From: Carya illinoinensis
Taxonomy: Eukaryota; Streptophyta; Magnoliopsida; Fagales; Juglandaceae
Assembly: GCF_018687715.1 (NCBI RefSeq)
Contig: NC_056758.1
Coordinates: 18,453,001-18,517,000, forward strand
DNA: 64,000 bases
Direction of reading: 5' to 3'
The notes below the pieces were generated by a model. The model had not been told where the DNA came from. It saw nothing but the letters and a program-made list of their open reading frames with translations, and ran no database searches. How positions within the stretch are numbered: position 1 is the stretch's first letter; every line of letters begins with the position of its first letter. Positions 43,231 to 54,755 of the stretch are shown here, piece by piece. The position numbers and the translations under genes are program-made.

Positions 43231-45425
43231 TGTGATGATCCGCTTCTACGTGTATTTTCACTGAAGGAGTGTTTTTAATTTAATTAATATATTAGTTATT
43301 TATTTTAAATTAATGTATTTTAATTGGTTTTAATTTATTTGATGTTGTGTTTAATTTATTTTAATCGTTTTATGGTTTTAAAATCATTTTCGGCGGATCT
43401 GTTTTTGGTTTCCGGAATGAGGATTGGACCTCATTTCTTTTCTTTTCTCTTTTTCTTTTCCCCTTTTTCCTTTTCTTTTCTTTCTTTCTTTCTTTTTCTT
43501 CTTCTTCCTTCCCCGTTTCCTCTCTCCCGTCTGCCCCTTTTTTTTCCCCTTACCGTCGCTGCCACTTCGGCCGCCCATTACGCCGCCGTCCGGCGGCTGT
43601 GTTGTACACCACCTCCACCATTCTCTTCCCCTCCCACCAGAGATCATCCCCACCAATTTTCAGAGCCATCGGACCAGCCGTTATCAGCCACGAGCCCCTG
43701 GAAGTCACGGCACCTGCCTGTTTTTCTCCCCTGTCGCCGGTTGCTTTCGCAGCCCAGAACCGCCACTCACTGGTGGCGTGGCCTACACCACCCACCCAGT
43801 TTTCTTTCCCTCTCACCGGTGAACATCCTCACCAAGTTTCACCTCCATTCGAGCCACCGTTAGCCACCACGAGCTCCTCCAAGCCATACGGTTTTTTACC
43901 GATTCTGGTGCCGTCGCACCACCTCCGGCCACCATCTCTTCATAGCTTCTTCCCCTACCTCTTGCCGACCTAAACCACCCTTTCAGGCCTCGATCCGTTG
44001 CCGGAGCAGCTCCCACGAGCTTAACTCCGTTCAGCCCCTTTTTGGCCTTCGACCGCCATTTCCACCACCACCCACGGCCAAAACTCATTTCCTTTAGCTT
44101 CATAAATATCTCAAGGCCATTCCCTATCAATCCCGAGCTTTGGTTTGTCCCCGTTAAAAAATGGGTAATTTATTACCCACGGCCACAGTGTAAATTACAC
44201 TGTTACGTTACTTTTCTTACGCCGTTTGCAACGCTGCGAGCTTTCGAAAAATACCATATAGCGCTGTAAGTATTTTTCAAACCCTACTTTTAGGTTTAAA
44301 TATATTTTGCTCATTCAATAAATATTTGCTGTTGGTTGGCTGATTCCGGACTGAGTCCGAGGAGTTCGGGGGTCAGATGGATGGAGGACAGAGTTATTTG
44401 TTTTATTGATTTATGGTTGGTTGGTTGTTTTGTGCATTGAATTTGCATTTACATGGTGCATGCAGGTGCATTTTATTTAATTTGAGAAAATCTTGTTTTA
44501 TTGGCGTAAATGGATTTTTCGGTGCATGTGTCTCACGAGCCCAAGCCGAGATGAGTTATTATCTTGGTGGAGCTCCTCTGGTCACTCAGGAGCGTAATAT
44601 ACTGAGTGACGTCCCCTGAGTTGTCGTTGGGCGACGACGGTAGCGAGAGCTGGAGGATGCTTGGCTACGAACGCGCCGGGCGCGGAACTAGATATCGCTC
44701 TACGCACCGACTCCATGGCCCGTCCCTGGCGAGGGCTAGAGGATGCTTGGCTACGAACACGCAGGGCGCGAAACTGGGCTTTGCTCGTTTAGGTGTCACA
44801 CGCATGGTCATTACCTGCGGTGTGACACAGGAGCCAGGGTGTACGGATGACCCCTAGGGGAGGTCATGGTGCATACGGATTAATGGGTTAATGGTTTGAG
44901 TTTGATATGGGCCAAATGTGACTTTTGGCATGATATGGAAAGGTTATGTTTTTGGGCCAAATGAGATTTTTGGCGTGCGTGAAAAAATATGATTTTATTG
45001 GTTTTGAGCTTTGGCATCCTTTCATGCATATTGTTTGAGTTTTATATGTTTTTATCTAATGGTGTTTGGATTTTACTTACCTGCGGCACCATTTTTGATT
45101 CCATAGATTTTGGTGCAGGGTTCGAGAAAGAGGGGAGGCTGAGCCCAAGGATGTGGCTCCGCCGGGATTCCGAGTTAAAGTTGAAGCTTTGTTGTTTGGT
45201 TTAAAACTATATTTGTGTTTTATAATATTTTATTTCGTATGTTTTAAACAGCTTTGTATTAAACTAAGAAAAATTCTGGTACTTTGCTATCCGCTGCGTG
45301 TTTCTGTGCACATTCGTTGCTTATACACACACTTGACACACGTCGATAGGGTGGTGACCCGTGATGTCATCATCCGGAAGTCTCGATTTTCCCGTGTCCG
45401 TGCGTGGGGATTTGGGGGCGTCACA
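43231..45425 (+). mobile_element. Family X solo LTR, copy X2
   Basis: It starts TGTGATGATCCGC and ends GGGGGCGTCACA. CCCTT is duplicated at 43226-43230 and 45426-45430, and removing the insert restores the copia pre-integrase reading. It is 2,195 bp. Relative to X1 it lacks the palindrome triplet and carries an internal duplication at 44648-44786. The frames 43324-43863, 43384-43656 and 43550-43816 are compositional. Confidence 0.88.
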
Positions 45426-45430
45426 CCCTT

Positions 45431-46560
45431 TGCCTTCAATTGAGAGCTTGGATGAGTCTCCTAGGTTCACATTTCCCTGAACTCATTCGGTGAGTTCAAC
45501 AAATAGATCTTTCTTTCCACACATGTGATTGCTTGCACCGGAATCAAGGTATCAAGCCTCTTATTATGATTTTGAATCATCATGAGCAAGAAGTAGGGTG
45601 CTATCACTACCAACATCATTTGTTGTTTCTGCAACATTGGCTTGTTTATTGTCTTTATGCCAACAATTTGAGGCATAGTGTCCAAACTTGTTGCAATTGT
45701 AGGATTGGATTTTCTTGGTCTTTCCATGTCCATGTGTCGATCTTCCTCTTCATCAGTTGCCTCCTCGTCCTTGGCCTCTTGAGTTTCTACTTTCCTATTG
45801 ACTTTGGTCAGATCGTTAGTGACTTCCACACCGCCAACACCTCTGCCACGACTTTGATTGGGGCTAGATTTCCCTTGATCATTTAGGGTCATTTTTCACT
45901 ATAGTACTTGTTCTAATATAGTAGAATTAGTACTCTTTTGCATCCTTTGCTCATGTACTTGGAAAGAACCCATCAATTTCTCAATTTGTAAGCTCCTCCA
46001 AGTCCATATACTCTTCCACATACAACTACATGTTCAAATCTAGGAGAGAGAGGTCGAAGGATCTTTTCGATGACCCAGATGTCATCGATCTTCTCATTGT
46101 TTATTTTAAAACTATTCACGATCACCAACAATTGTGATAAATAATCAGACACCATTTTGCCTTCCTTCATGTGAAGCGCCTCAAACTTGCTTTGAAATGT
46201 TTGCACGCCAATTCTTCTTACTCGTTCATCTCCTTTGAAAATGGAAGCAAGAATCTCCCATGCTTGTTTACTTGTCGTTGCTTCGGCAACTTCTTTGAAG
46301 TTAGCATCATCCAACCCTTGATAGAGTTTAAACAATGCTTTTTTATCCTTATTTCTTTGCTCTTTAAGAGCCCATTTTTCATCTACAATGCATGTGGCTT
46401 CTTGCTCCTCCTTGGACTCCATAAACCCATCGGTAACAATCTCCCATAGATCTTAAGACCCAAATAGGGCACTCAATTGGATAGACCAAGTTCTATAATT
46501 ATCTTTTAAAAGCCTTGGAATTTGTTGTTGGACAAAGTTGGAGGCAATTTCCTAAAAAGT
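45431..46560 (-). pseudogene. copia gag
   Basis: The start region near 46553 reads NFVQQQIPRLLKDNYRTWSI. The UBN2 domain lies in 45973-46422 (ATTSKQAWEILASIFKGDE, FEALHMKEGKMVSDYLSQLL). A basic linker follows in 45467-45892 with a decayed CCHC region near 45660-45720, where several frames are mixed. At least two frameshifts are present. Confidence 0.8.
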
Positions 46561-46688
46561 TTAAATCTTAGAATCCAAAAATGAAAAGACAACTTTGGAA
46601 AAAGAAAGTACACTCTTAAAATCCAAAAAATCTTCTTCGTAGAATGCACAAAAGTCTTCATATGTTGGATTTGTTTAAACTTCCAACA

Positions 46689-47776
46689 CTAACTACTGGT
46701 TGGAAGATCACTGCTCTCATTAAGGACATCAAAGCATGCTTCAATAAATTGAAGTATGGTCAATCTAAAAAATACATTGAATTGCCAACTTTATCGAATT
46801 GCCAACTTTATCTTATCCGAAGCATTCCCATTTCAAGAATGTCACCTTTTATATTTTGGCTTGTTGTCAACTTTCGCTCATTTATTGGAAATTAAATTGC
46901 ATTCTTACTTTGTTCATTAGACTTTAGAGTTTGTTTTTTGTTCTATTTTCCTTCTTTCAATGACCATTTTCATTTACTACTTTTTTCTCTTTGCTTTTTA
47001 TAAGATAAAGTCGCATTCTTATTTTATGTTCCAAACTTTAAATTTTTAGTTTTCCTACAACATTTCTTTAGTTTTCATTTAAAGAAATGCCCATTTCTCT
47101 TTCTCTCTTCAAAGTTTCCTTGTGGTCTCATGTGATCACAAGGAAAGAATGGTAAAAAATAGGAGGTTGAGGTTGAAATTAAACACACAAGACAATAGGC
47201 TTTGTGAATCTAAATTAGTGGGGATTCACTTTAACTGCAAAACTACAAGTATGTTTTGATGCACAATAAGCTCGTAAATATGTAAAAAATGCATGTGAAT
47301 AGCTCTAAAATCTTTTTGAGATTTTTGATGAATACTACAAAATAATTTTAATGTAATATAATAAATAATCTTAAAAAATTAAAAAATATTTTTTTAAAGA
47401 AAAGGAAATTACAAGCTAGTGGCGGGCATCACTACCAGTATCATTTGGCCACCATGGGTAGACCCGTGGCCAGGTAGGCCACCTGGTGGTGGCAACTATT
47501 TTTTTAATATTATTTAGAGAAAGTTATTTTTAGAAATTTTTGATATTTTGGAAAATTCAGTAAGATGACTTTTATATTTGTACGTTTGGGAGTAAAACGA
47601 TCATTGATACTAAAAATTATCTTTGACTTTAGGGATGAAACACGTCTACCAAACATACCTTACATCCTTGATGAGGCAATGAAATAAAGTTTGAATGTTT
47701 AACTTTAGTTCCAAACATATTCAAATAGGAACTGTTGAATTTGAACTATTAAATTGTTTAGAAAATTTGTCTATAA
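46689..47776. other. AT-rich spacer with a 17-bp tandem duplication
   Basis: GAATTGCCAACTTTATC is repeated head to tail at 46779-46795 and 46796-46812. The rest is AT-rich with no supported gene; a GC-richer palindromic patch at 47415-47505 (GGCCACC and GGTGGCC words) is unassigned. Confidence 0.4.
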
Positions 47777-47779
47777 TTA

Positions 47780-48019
47780 GGGCCTGTTTAGAAACATAAC
47801 TATTCTAAGATATTCTAACATGTTCTCAAATAATCTTAAATATTTCATTTCCAAATATCACTCAAACACAAACTTTATAATGTTATTTGTTCAACTTTTT
47901 CTCACTTATTTTTCAAAACTAATAAAACATCTTAACTCAAACTATTTCACTATCATTCATAAACTATTTCACTATTATTTATAAATATTTTGAAATATTT
48001 TTAGTATCCAAACAAACCC
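47780..48019. mobile_element. Tourist-like MITE, 240 bp, TTA target duplication
   Basis: TTA flanks it at 47777-47779 and 48020-48022. The ends GGGCCTGTTTAGAAAC and (reverse complement of the right end) GGGTTTGTTTGGATAC form the inverted repeat, typical of PIF/Harbinger-derived MITEs. Confidence 0.8.
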
Positions 48020-48049
48020 TTAGTCTCCTTAAAGAAGTTTTTCCTATTA

Positions 48050-48790
48050 GCGACTAGCGTGGAGCGAGACGAGCTGGTGAGGAACATGACCCAGATGGTG
48101 TCATACTCCCAATCGTTGGAAGATCATGTCGTCTTTCTTTGACAGATGGTGGATGATTTCCAATATGATTTGGGGAAGTCCAAGGAGCAGGTAAAGCAGT
48201 ACCACCTAGAGGCGAAGGTCTGGGAGAAGGAAAGGGACATGATCCGTGACTATCTTGTTCTTTTGGACAAAGAGTTGGAAGAGGCTTAGAAGCAAGGCTC
48301 GGACTATTCCACCCATTTGAACCAATTTGAGGAGGCTAAGTGGGAACAATTCATTCAGCTCAATGTTGCTAATGGCGAGAAATTCCGTGTCAAGGTCCAA
48401 CTTGGGGAAGTCAGTCAGAAGCTCAAGCAGCATGACTAGTGATTCTTGTGATTGCACAAAGTTTATGAAAGCTATAAGCGGAGACTGGTGGCTTCCGACT
48501 TGAAGGTGATTGAGCTGGAATCTGAGTTGGTGGTGTCTAGAGAGGAGGCCATCTGCCTTTCTCCTCAGTTGGTGGCTACTTGTAAGGCTTGTGATCAAGC
48601 TTGAGAGAAGGGGTACAAGATCAGTCTCAAGCAATTGAGAGATCGCTTTTTGGCCCATCTCGAGGACAATTTACGAAAGTTGATGCTAGAATCTATAAAG
48701 GCTAGTCGTGCTGCCTACCAAATCTTTAACTCCCTTGGCAGAGACAGGATGTCTGATGCCTTTTCTTCCCCCATTAGCCGCAATGCCTGT
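48050..48790 (+). pseudogene. Coiled-coil protein pseudogene
   Basis: One plus-strand frame stays recognisable for about 245 codons. It reads ERDELVRNMTQMVSYSQSLE, KSKEQVKQYHLEAKVWEKER, VIELESELVVSREEAICLS and HLEDNLRKLMLESIKASRAA, a charged heptad-like pattern. At least five in-frame stops occur (TGA near 48141, TAG near 48288, TAG/TGA near 48437-48450, TGA near 48602). Several could come from CGA, CAG or TGG by C-to-T change. Similar coiled-coil regions occur in plant transposon-associated proteins, but I cannot name the family. Confidence 0.55.
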
Positions 48791-49237
48791 TTTCTTTTCA
48801 TTGCTTATGTTGCTATAAGTACTTTTTCACCTATTGGGTGATGTGTTTAAGATGTTTGATATACTTCTTAGTTGTTAATTTAGACAATGGTTTTGATTGC
48901 TAAAAGAATTTTTTGCTTGTGTAATGATGTGGCTAAGTAGTGCCTTTGATTGGTTTGTTACCTGGTAGATCGGTTTAATGACTAGTCGTCTGTTTTCATT
49001 ATTTTAGAAGGAAGGAGACATTAAAGTTGTATCCTCCCTTGTTAACTAGGGGCAAGCAAAGATACTCGACTTTAGGTTTAGGCAGGGGATGGTCTTGACT
49101 GCACTATGGGTAAGGAGGGAAACACTTTGTTTCCTCCTTTGTTCACCAAGTATGAGTGAAGACACAATATATGGGCAAGTAGTCTTTTATTGCATAAGTA
49201 CAATTACATAGAGGATTCTATACAAAATATCTTTTCA
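48791..49237. other. Downstream flank of the coiled-coil pseudogene
   Basis: Balanced to AT-rich sequence that ends at the CACTA transposon. The repeated words TCCTCCCTTGTT and TCCTCCTTTGTT (49033, 49133) suggest an old duplication. No gene seen. Confidence 0.35.
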
Positions 49238-49974
49238 AGTCACTACAAAACAATTTGGATTTTGTAACGGACGAAACCGTCATTGAAAATGACAAAATCG
49301 GCAGTAAAACTATTTTGTGAAATCGTCACCACAACCGTCATAGAAACTAATTTGTGATGGTTTATTGTTCAATCATCATGATATTTTTTTTTTGTGATTG
49401 TTGGAAGTCTTCCATGAGATGTAACATTTGAACGTGAAATTTTTTTGTGACATTTGAAATATGTCATAGAAATTAATATTCAAACTTATATATAAATGTT
49501 TGAACGTAAACTCGATCAATTGACATTCGAACAGCATAAGTTGATGTGCATTGTTTTCATTTTGAACATTTAATATTTATGTTCAAACATTCATACCTTC
49601 AAACGTTTGCTGCCATTGACGTCTGAATGTTGCATTCGAATGTCAATGGAGAACTATTCGAACTTGAATTGCATAACGTTCGGATGTTTGGTCAATGTTT
49701 GAACATTTTGTGGTTTAACATTTGAACAATTAGATTGTATGAGGGTGGGTACATTAGAACGATGTGCATTATGTTCGAACAATTTGTTATAATTTTGGTG
49801 GTGTTCTATTTGAACGTTGGTTTGAATGTGAAGCAATGTTTGACGTTTTTTATTTACATTCGAACATACAGATTAGAAATACTAATTTCATAAAATTAAA
49901 AAACATATAAATTGTATCATATTGTACCATAAATTTAATAATTAATAATGTCTTATACAGTTGCAAAATTAGAA

Positions 49975-50420
49975 ATTAAAAGTTATAAACAATGATAATA
50001 TTGATAAAATTTATTTCTTCTTCTTTCCTCACCCACCGCGATCCTACTGCAATGACTTAACATACTTCATTTGGACCATTATCTCCCTCTGCACTTGTTC
50101 TTGGACTTCACTGCATATTCTTTCCTCATGGTCTATTTGTTACTCTTGCAAACGCATTTCTAAATTAGACTGTCATGATAATAGAGACTCCAATTCCTGC
50201 TGTCTTGACTTTATCTACTCAATGTCTTGACGTGCTGCATTTAAATCTTTAGTAAGATTATTAACTTCTGAAGTCGAGGTCATAGATGATGAATCAACAC
50301 GCTTGAAAGAATGTCTCAAACCTCTTACCAAACCAAACTTGGTCCCGAGCACTTACGTGAATATGTCCATGTCACTATGAGATGATTTCTTAGAAGTTGA
50401 CTACATCTGAATCATTTTTT
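49975..50420 (-). pseudogene. CACTA transposase-associated gene, C-terminal exon
   Basis: The minus strand reads SSHSDMDIFT, a stop, then VLGTKFGLVRGLRHSFKRVD and a glutamine/glutamate-rich coiled tail (DLNAARQDIE, SRQQELESLL, EVQEQVQREIMVQMKY). The VLG..G..RGLG-like motif is the usual end of plant Transposase_24-type CACTA proteins. About five stops interrupt it. Confidence 0.7.
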
Positions 50421-50530
50421 CTGCAATTATAAAGAAAACACACAATAACTAATATATTAAACGAAATAAAAATCAAACATAATATTATTTACATGTTGCC
50501 GAATTTATTCACAAAAATAACATCACTTAC

Positions 50531-50818
50531 ATAATTATCTTTAACCATAGGATCAATCCACTCACTGTGCTCATCGATGTGTGTTGCAGAGACATGAATG
50601 AAGAATAAATTTTCAGGATCATCACATTTCTAATAAAGCCACATAAGTAATTTTAAAAAATAATTTTAATACTTCAATAAAAGAATATGATAAAAATTAG
50701 TGAATTTCTATAAGTTATTAGTTACCATTTTATCAGCAAGACGTTGAAATGACCTTGAACCGGCTCGCTGATGGATAGTCAAAGCCATTCTATTTTTTGA
50801 ATTTATAGAACTTAAATT
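50531..50818 (-). pseudogene. CACTA gene, two middle exons
   Basis: Exon 50726-50818 encodes NRMALTIHQRAGSRSFQRLA with splice-like AG before it and GT after it. It corresponds to the NRSK..HTAGSKSF motif of Transposase_24. Exon ~50532-50630 reads CDDPENLFFIHVSATHIDEH and ends at a GTAAGT donor. These exons keep open frames and credible splice sites. Confidence 0.68.
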
Positions 50819-51185
50819 CTACAAAATTATATACTATGTTAATTAACTAATATAAATGTAAATAAGTTATAGGGTATAAATCTAGAATACCTGATAAACG
50901 TTTTGGAACAACTTAACAAAGACCACATAAAAAAGACCTTCGGACGGCCCTTCTCTCTATAATCGTTTCTCTCTGAAATCTCTCTAATCTTCCCCAACCC
51001 AGAGCCGCACGACGGGGGGGAGGGGGGTGGGAGCTTCATCTCCCGCTCCCCTCCCTTCTCTCTGTTTGTGGTTTTTTCCTTTTTCTTTTTTGGTTTTTTT
51101 TAGGCCAATAAGGGAAGAATGTCTCCCCGGATTGTCCAGCTGCCGACCGTCAACATGCGCCCCTCCAGGATGTTGGTCAGCCATC

Positions 51186-53526
51186 TGTGACGCCCCCAAA
51201 TCCCACATGCAGACACGTGAAAATCGAGATGTCGGGATGATGACAACATAGGTCACCACCCTATCGCCAAGTGCCAAGTGTGTGTACATGCAACAAGTGT
51301 GCAATTAAAAACACGCAGCAGATAACAAAAGTCTCATAACTAAGTACCAGAATTTTTTCTATGTTTAATATAAACCCGTTCAAAACATATATAATAAAAT
51401 ATTACAAGCCACAAATATAGTTTTAAAACCAACTACAAGGCATAAACTCCAAATCAATACTCCGGCAGAGCCGCCTCATCGGGCTCAGCCTCCTCCTCCT
51501 CCTCGATCTTTGCATCAAAATCTACGGTACCAAAAATGGTGCCGCAGGGTAAGTAAGATCCAAACGCCACTAAATAAAAACATATTAAACTCAAATAATA
51601 TGCATGAAAGAATGCAAATGCACACAACCTATAAAACCACATTTTTTTCCACGCACGCCAAAATCCCATTTTGGCCCAAAAACATGTCTTTTAAACCAGT
51701 CCTTGCCATTATCCCAGATAATGGCCCAAATCAATAAACCACCATTTTTCCAGAAAATGGATCACATAGCCTCAAACATAACCTCGCAATTTTCCCAGAA
51801 AATGGCCCGTAACCAAATCCAAAACCCGATCCAATTATTGCATGCACCATGATCTCTCCTAGGGATCATCTGCACACTCTGGCTCCTGTGCCATACCGTA
51901 GGTAACGACTACGCGTGTGACACCTAAACGAGCGATGCCCAGTTCTTGCACCCAGCGCATACCTGGACCAGGCCATCCTCTAATCCCTGCCACTCTAGGG
52001 ACCACGGAGTTGACACAACAGTGTTACCGTATCGTGCGATCCGGTCGTTCACCCAGCGACAACCCAGGGGATGTCACTCAATATTATCCACTCTCGAGTG
52101 ACCAGAGAAGCTCCACCGAGATAATACCCCATCTCGGCTTGGGGTCGTGATACACACGCACCTGAAAATCCATTTACACAAATAAAACCTGATTTTCTCA
52201 ATTTAAATAAAATGCACATGAATGCATCATGCAATGCACGCCTCAAGATGCAAAACATCCAACCAATCACAAAAACAACAAAATCAAGCAACTTCGTCCT
52301 CAATTCATCCGACCCCCGAACTCCTCAGACTTAGTCCAGAATCAACCAACTAGTCAAATAATTTATTGTAAGAGAAAAAATATATTTAAATCTAAAATAG
52401 AGTTTGGAAAATACTTATAGGGCTATAAGGTATTTTTTGAAGGATCACGACGTTGCAAACGATGGAGAAAAAGCAACGTAATAGTATATTTTACACTGTG
52501 GCCGTGGGTTGTAAAATACCCACTTTCGAACGGGGACAAACCAAGACACGAAATTGATAGGGAATGGCCTAGAGATGTTTATGAAGCTAATGGAAGTAAG
52601 TTTTGGCTGTGGGTGGCGGTGAAAATGGCGGTGGAAGTGAAAAAAGGGGCAGATCGGAGTTGAGCTCGTGGGAGCTGCTCCGGCAACGGATTGGGGCTGA
52701 AAATGGGTGGGTTAGGACAGCAAAAGGTAGGGAATGAAGTGGTGAAGAGGTGGTGGCCGGAGGTGGAGCGACGATGCTAGAAATGGCCAAAAGCCATGCG
52801 GCTTAGATGGGTTGTAGGGGGTTAACGGCGGCATGGATGGGGTTGGTTTTTGGTGGGGTGGTGCGCCGGCTGGAGGGGAGTCGACCAGTGGGGGCTATGT
52901 CGGCCACGTCGGCCAGTGGCGGTGGGTCTGGGTGCACAAGCCGGACGGCGATAGAGAGAAAGAGAGAGAGGTCAAGCGTGCGGGAGAGGAGAAGGAAAAG
53001 AAGAAGAAAAGAAAGAAAGAAAGAAGAAAAGAAGAAAAGGAAAAGAAAAAGGAAAAAGGGAAAAAGAAAAAGAGAAAAGAAAAGATGGAGAAAGAAAATG
53101 AGGTCCAGTCCTTACCTCCGGAGTCCAAAAATTGATCCGACGAAAACAATTTTAAAAACCACAAAACAACTAAAATAACTTAAACACCACATCAAACTAA
53201 AATAAAACCAATTAAAATAAAATAATTTAAAATAAAAGAACCAATATATTAATTAAATTAAAAAACTCATTCAGTGAAAATATACATAAAAACGGGGTAT
53301 CATATCCTCCTCCCCTTAAAAAAAAATTTCGTCCTCGAAATTTGCAAGATCAAACATCAGCGCCAAAATAAGATACAGGATACAACTCTGAACATAATTA
53401 AGAGATACATATCATCGACAACTCCCAACAAATTCCAATAGTTATTATCCTCACACTATAAATCAAATCCAAAATTAAATTAAAAAACTCCTTCAGTGAA
53501 AATACACGTAAAAAGGGGATATCACA
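51186..53526 (-). mobile_element. Family X element X3, almost entirely LTR
   Basis: CCATC flanks it at 51181-51185 and 53527-53531. On the minus strand it starts TGTGATATCCCC (53526) with only ~65-90 bases of 5' LTR. It then has ~150 bases of the internal 3' end (ACGAAATTTTTTTTTAAGG, a polypurine tract AAGGGGAGGAGGA), and then a full 3' LTR (53304-51186) ending GGGGGCGTCACA. The coding region has been lost by deletion. The internal tail resembles the end of Tekay/Del-type pol followed by its polypurine tract. Confidence 0.82.
53305..53470 (-). promoter_or_regulatory. Polypurine tract and residual internal region of element X3
   Basis: The minus strand gives GAGGACGAAATTTTTTTTTA immediately followed by AGGGGAGGAGGA and the LTR start. 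A purine-rich tract directly before the 3' LTR is the plus-strand primer site of LTR retrotransposons. This segment is the only internal sequence of family X in the window. Confidence 0.72.
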
Positions 53527-54439
53527 CCATCGATCCACAAGCTCACCGAACGTGGTGTCAAACGGAGTGGGGCGTCGCCTGCACGTGCGGGATGAAGTCT
53601 CGGCTGTCTGAGGCATGTGGCTGCCATGCGCCACCAAGGGGCCACCTACAGATGAGTTTCTCGGCTTTTTTGGATTCTTGGACTTCGATAGTTTAGTTTT
53701 CGAGTGGCGATTTTCCTCCTAGAGTTAGGTTGTGTCATGCACGGCCTCTGTTTGCTGGCTGTTTGGTGTCCTGTATTTCCATTTTTTTGGCATCCAACGT
53801 TTTCTCTATTGCACGATCTCTGCCGCTGTTGGTTGGTGTCACTGGTGTGTGTTCTATTTCTCTGATTATGGAGTTTGTTTTATGTGTCATGCACGGTTGG
53901 TTTTTGTGTTCTGTATCGCTGCTGTTGGTTGTTCTGTGTTCTGTGGTTTGCACGACCTCTGTGTCGTGGTTTATTTTGTTTTGTTGTTTTGTTTGTTTTC
54001 ATGTGAAGTCCATGGTGAGGTGTTGAGCTATTGAGCGGTCACTATCTAAGGTAAAGAGCTGAGAGCAACGGACGATGTTATGGCCGGTGGTCGTACAGCC
54101 GGCTTTCGTTGTGGAGGTTGCTGTGGTCTGTACGCAAGCTGGGTGCTCGTGCCGTTGGTGCTTGTAATGCCAATTGCCCATGGAGGGTGTGTTGTCAGAG
54201 TTCATGCTGTGCTCGTGGTTGCGTTGTTTTTGTTAGTTTTTTGTTTTGTGGGTTTGTTTGTTTATTTAGTTTTAGTGTAGGTATATGCTATTGGACTGTT
54301 TGTTCATAGTAGTTGTCTCCCGTATTCCGCCTCCTGGAGGTTAGAGGGGCCATCCTGTCTTTGGTTGATACAGAGCGTTTACTCTCTCTTTTGAGAGTTT
54401 TAGAAATTAAGACAATGTCCGTCACGTCCAGTCCCTAGG

Positions 54440-54755
54440 CGGCTCTCGGTTCTTGAGCATGTTGGGAGATTAGGCGGCAGTTGAAAGAGCTACTCGAAAG
54501 CTTGACAAACAAGCAAAAAAAGCCCTATATATTTTCTTAGTAAAGGGCTTTTCCCTTACTAGTCAAGTGGTAAGGTAGGGCGCTATTCGATGAAGAAAAC
54601 AGACTTTAGGAAAGTGGTTTAGGTAGCTCAACTGGTTAGAGCAAAGGACTGAAAATCCTTGTGTCAGTGGTTCGAATCCACTTCTAAGCGGGCGAAGGGT
54701 CCAAAGGACAGGTAGCCGGGAGCGAGCCGGATTTTGAAATGAAAGTGAAAGAGTT
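54440..54755 (+). other. Mitochondrial DNA fragment (NUMT) inside retroposon copy 2
   Basis: Copies 1 and 2 of the retroposon align up to GTCCGTCAC and again from GCGGGGAAGCTCC. Between these, copy 2 has about 315 extra bases that include a plant mitochondrial-type tRNA-Phe gene. Flanking sequence such as ACTAGTCAAGTGGTAAGG and GGACAGGTAGCCGGGAGC looks like plant mitochondrial DNA from memory. The exact outer ends of the mitochondrial segment are uncertain. Confidence 0.7.
54617..54690 (+). tRNA. trnF-GAA: Mitochondrial-type tRNA-Phe (GAA), nuclear copy
   Basis: The 74-base sequence folds as a complete cloverleaf. The acceptor GTTTAGG pairs with TCTAAGC, using two G-T wobbles. The D arm is GCTC/GAGC, the anticodon arm AAGGA/TCCTT with loop CTGAAAA, and the T arm AGTGG/CCACT with loop TTCGAAT. 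The anticodon GAA reads phenylalanine. It resembles the native plant mitochondrial trnF rather than cytosolic or plastid tRNA-Phe as I recall them. Within nuclear DNA it is most likely a non-functional transferred copy, since no internal-promoter adaptation can be judged here. Confidence 0.82.

Larger units (their letters stand above)
40907..46688 (-). mobile_element. Decayed Ty1/copia element, split by family X solo LTR
   Basis: Minus-strand copia domains occur in the order gag (46560-45431), protease/pre-integrase, integrase, RT and RNase H (to 41255), with a family X solo LTR inserted at 43231-45425. Related LTR pieces flank them. On the right, the minus strand starts TGTTGGAAGTTTAAAC at 46688. 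On the left, it starts TGTTGAAAGTTTAAA at 41122. The left LTR has the promoter-like TATATATAGG at about 40948-40939. The right LTR is truncated and joins gag directly, so the primer-binding site is gone. Confidence 0.8.

Noticed and set aside
53730..54309. Cysteine/valine-rich membrane-like peptides
   Set aside because: They sit within the non-coding retroposon in two overlapping frames, and copy 1 has no equivalent; GT-rich composition gives such residues.
54617..54690. Functional nuclear or plastid tRNA-Phe gene
   Set aside because: Stem and loop sequence and flanks fit the mitochondrial trnF, and it lies inside a retroposon; a transferred copy is the simpler reading.
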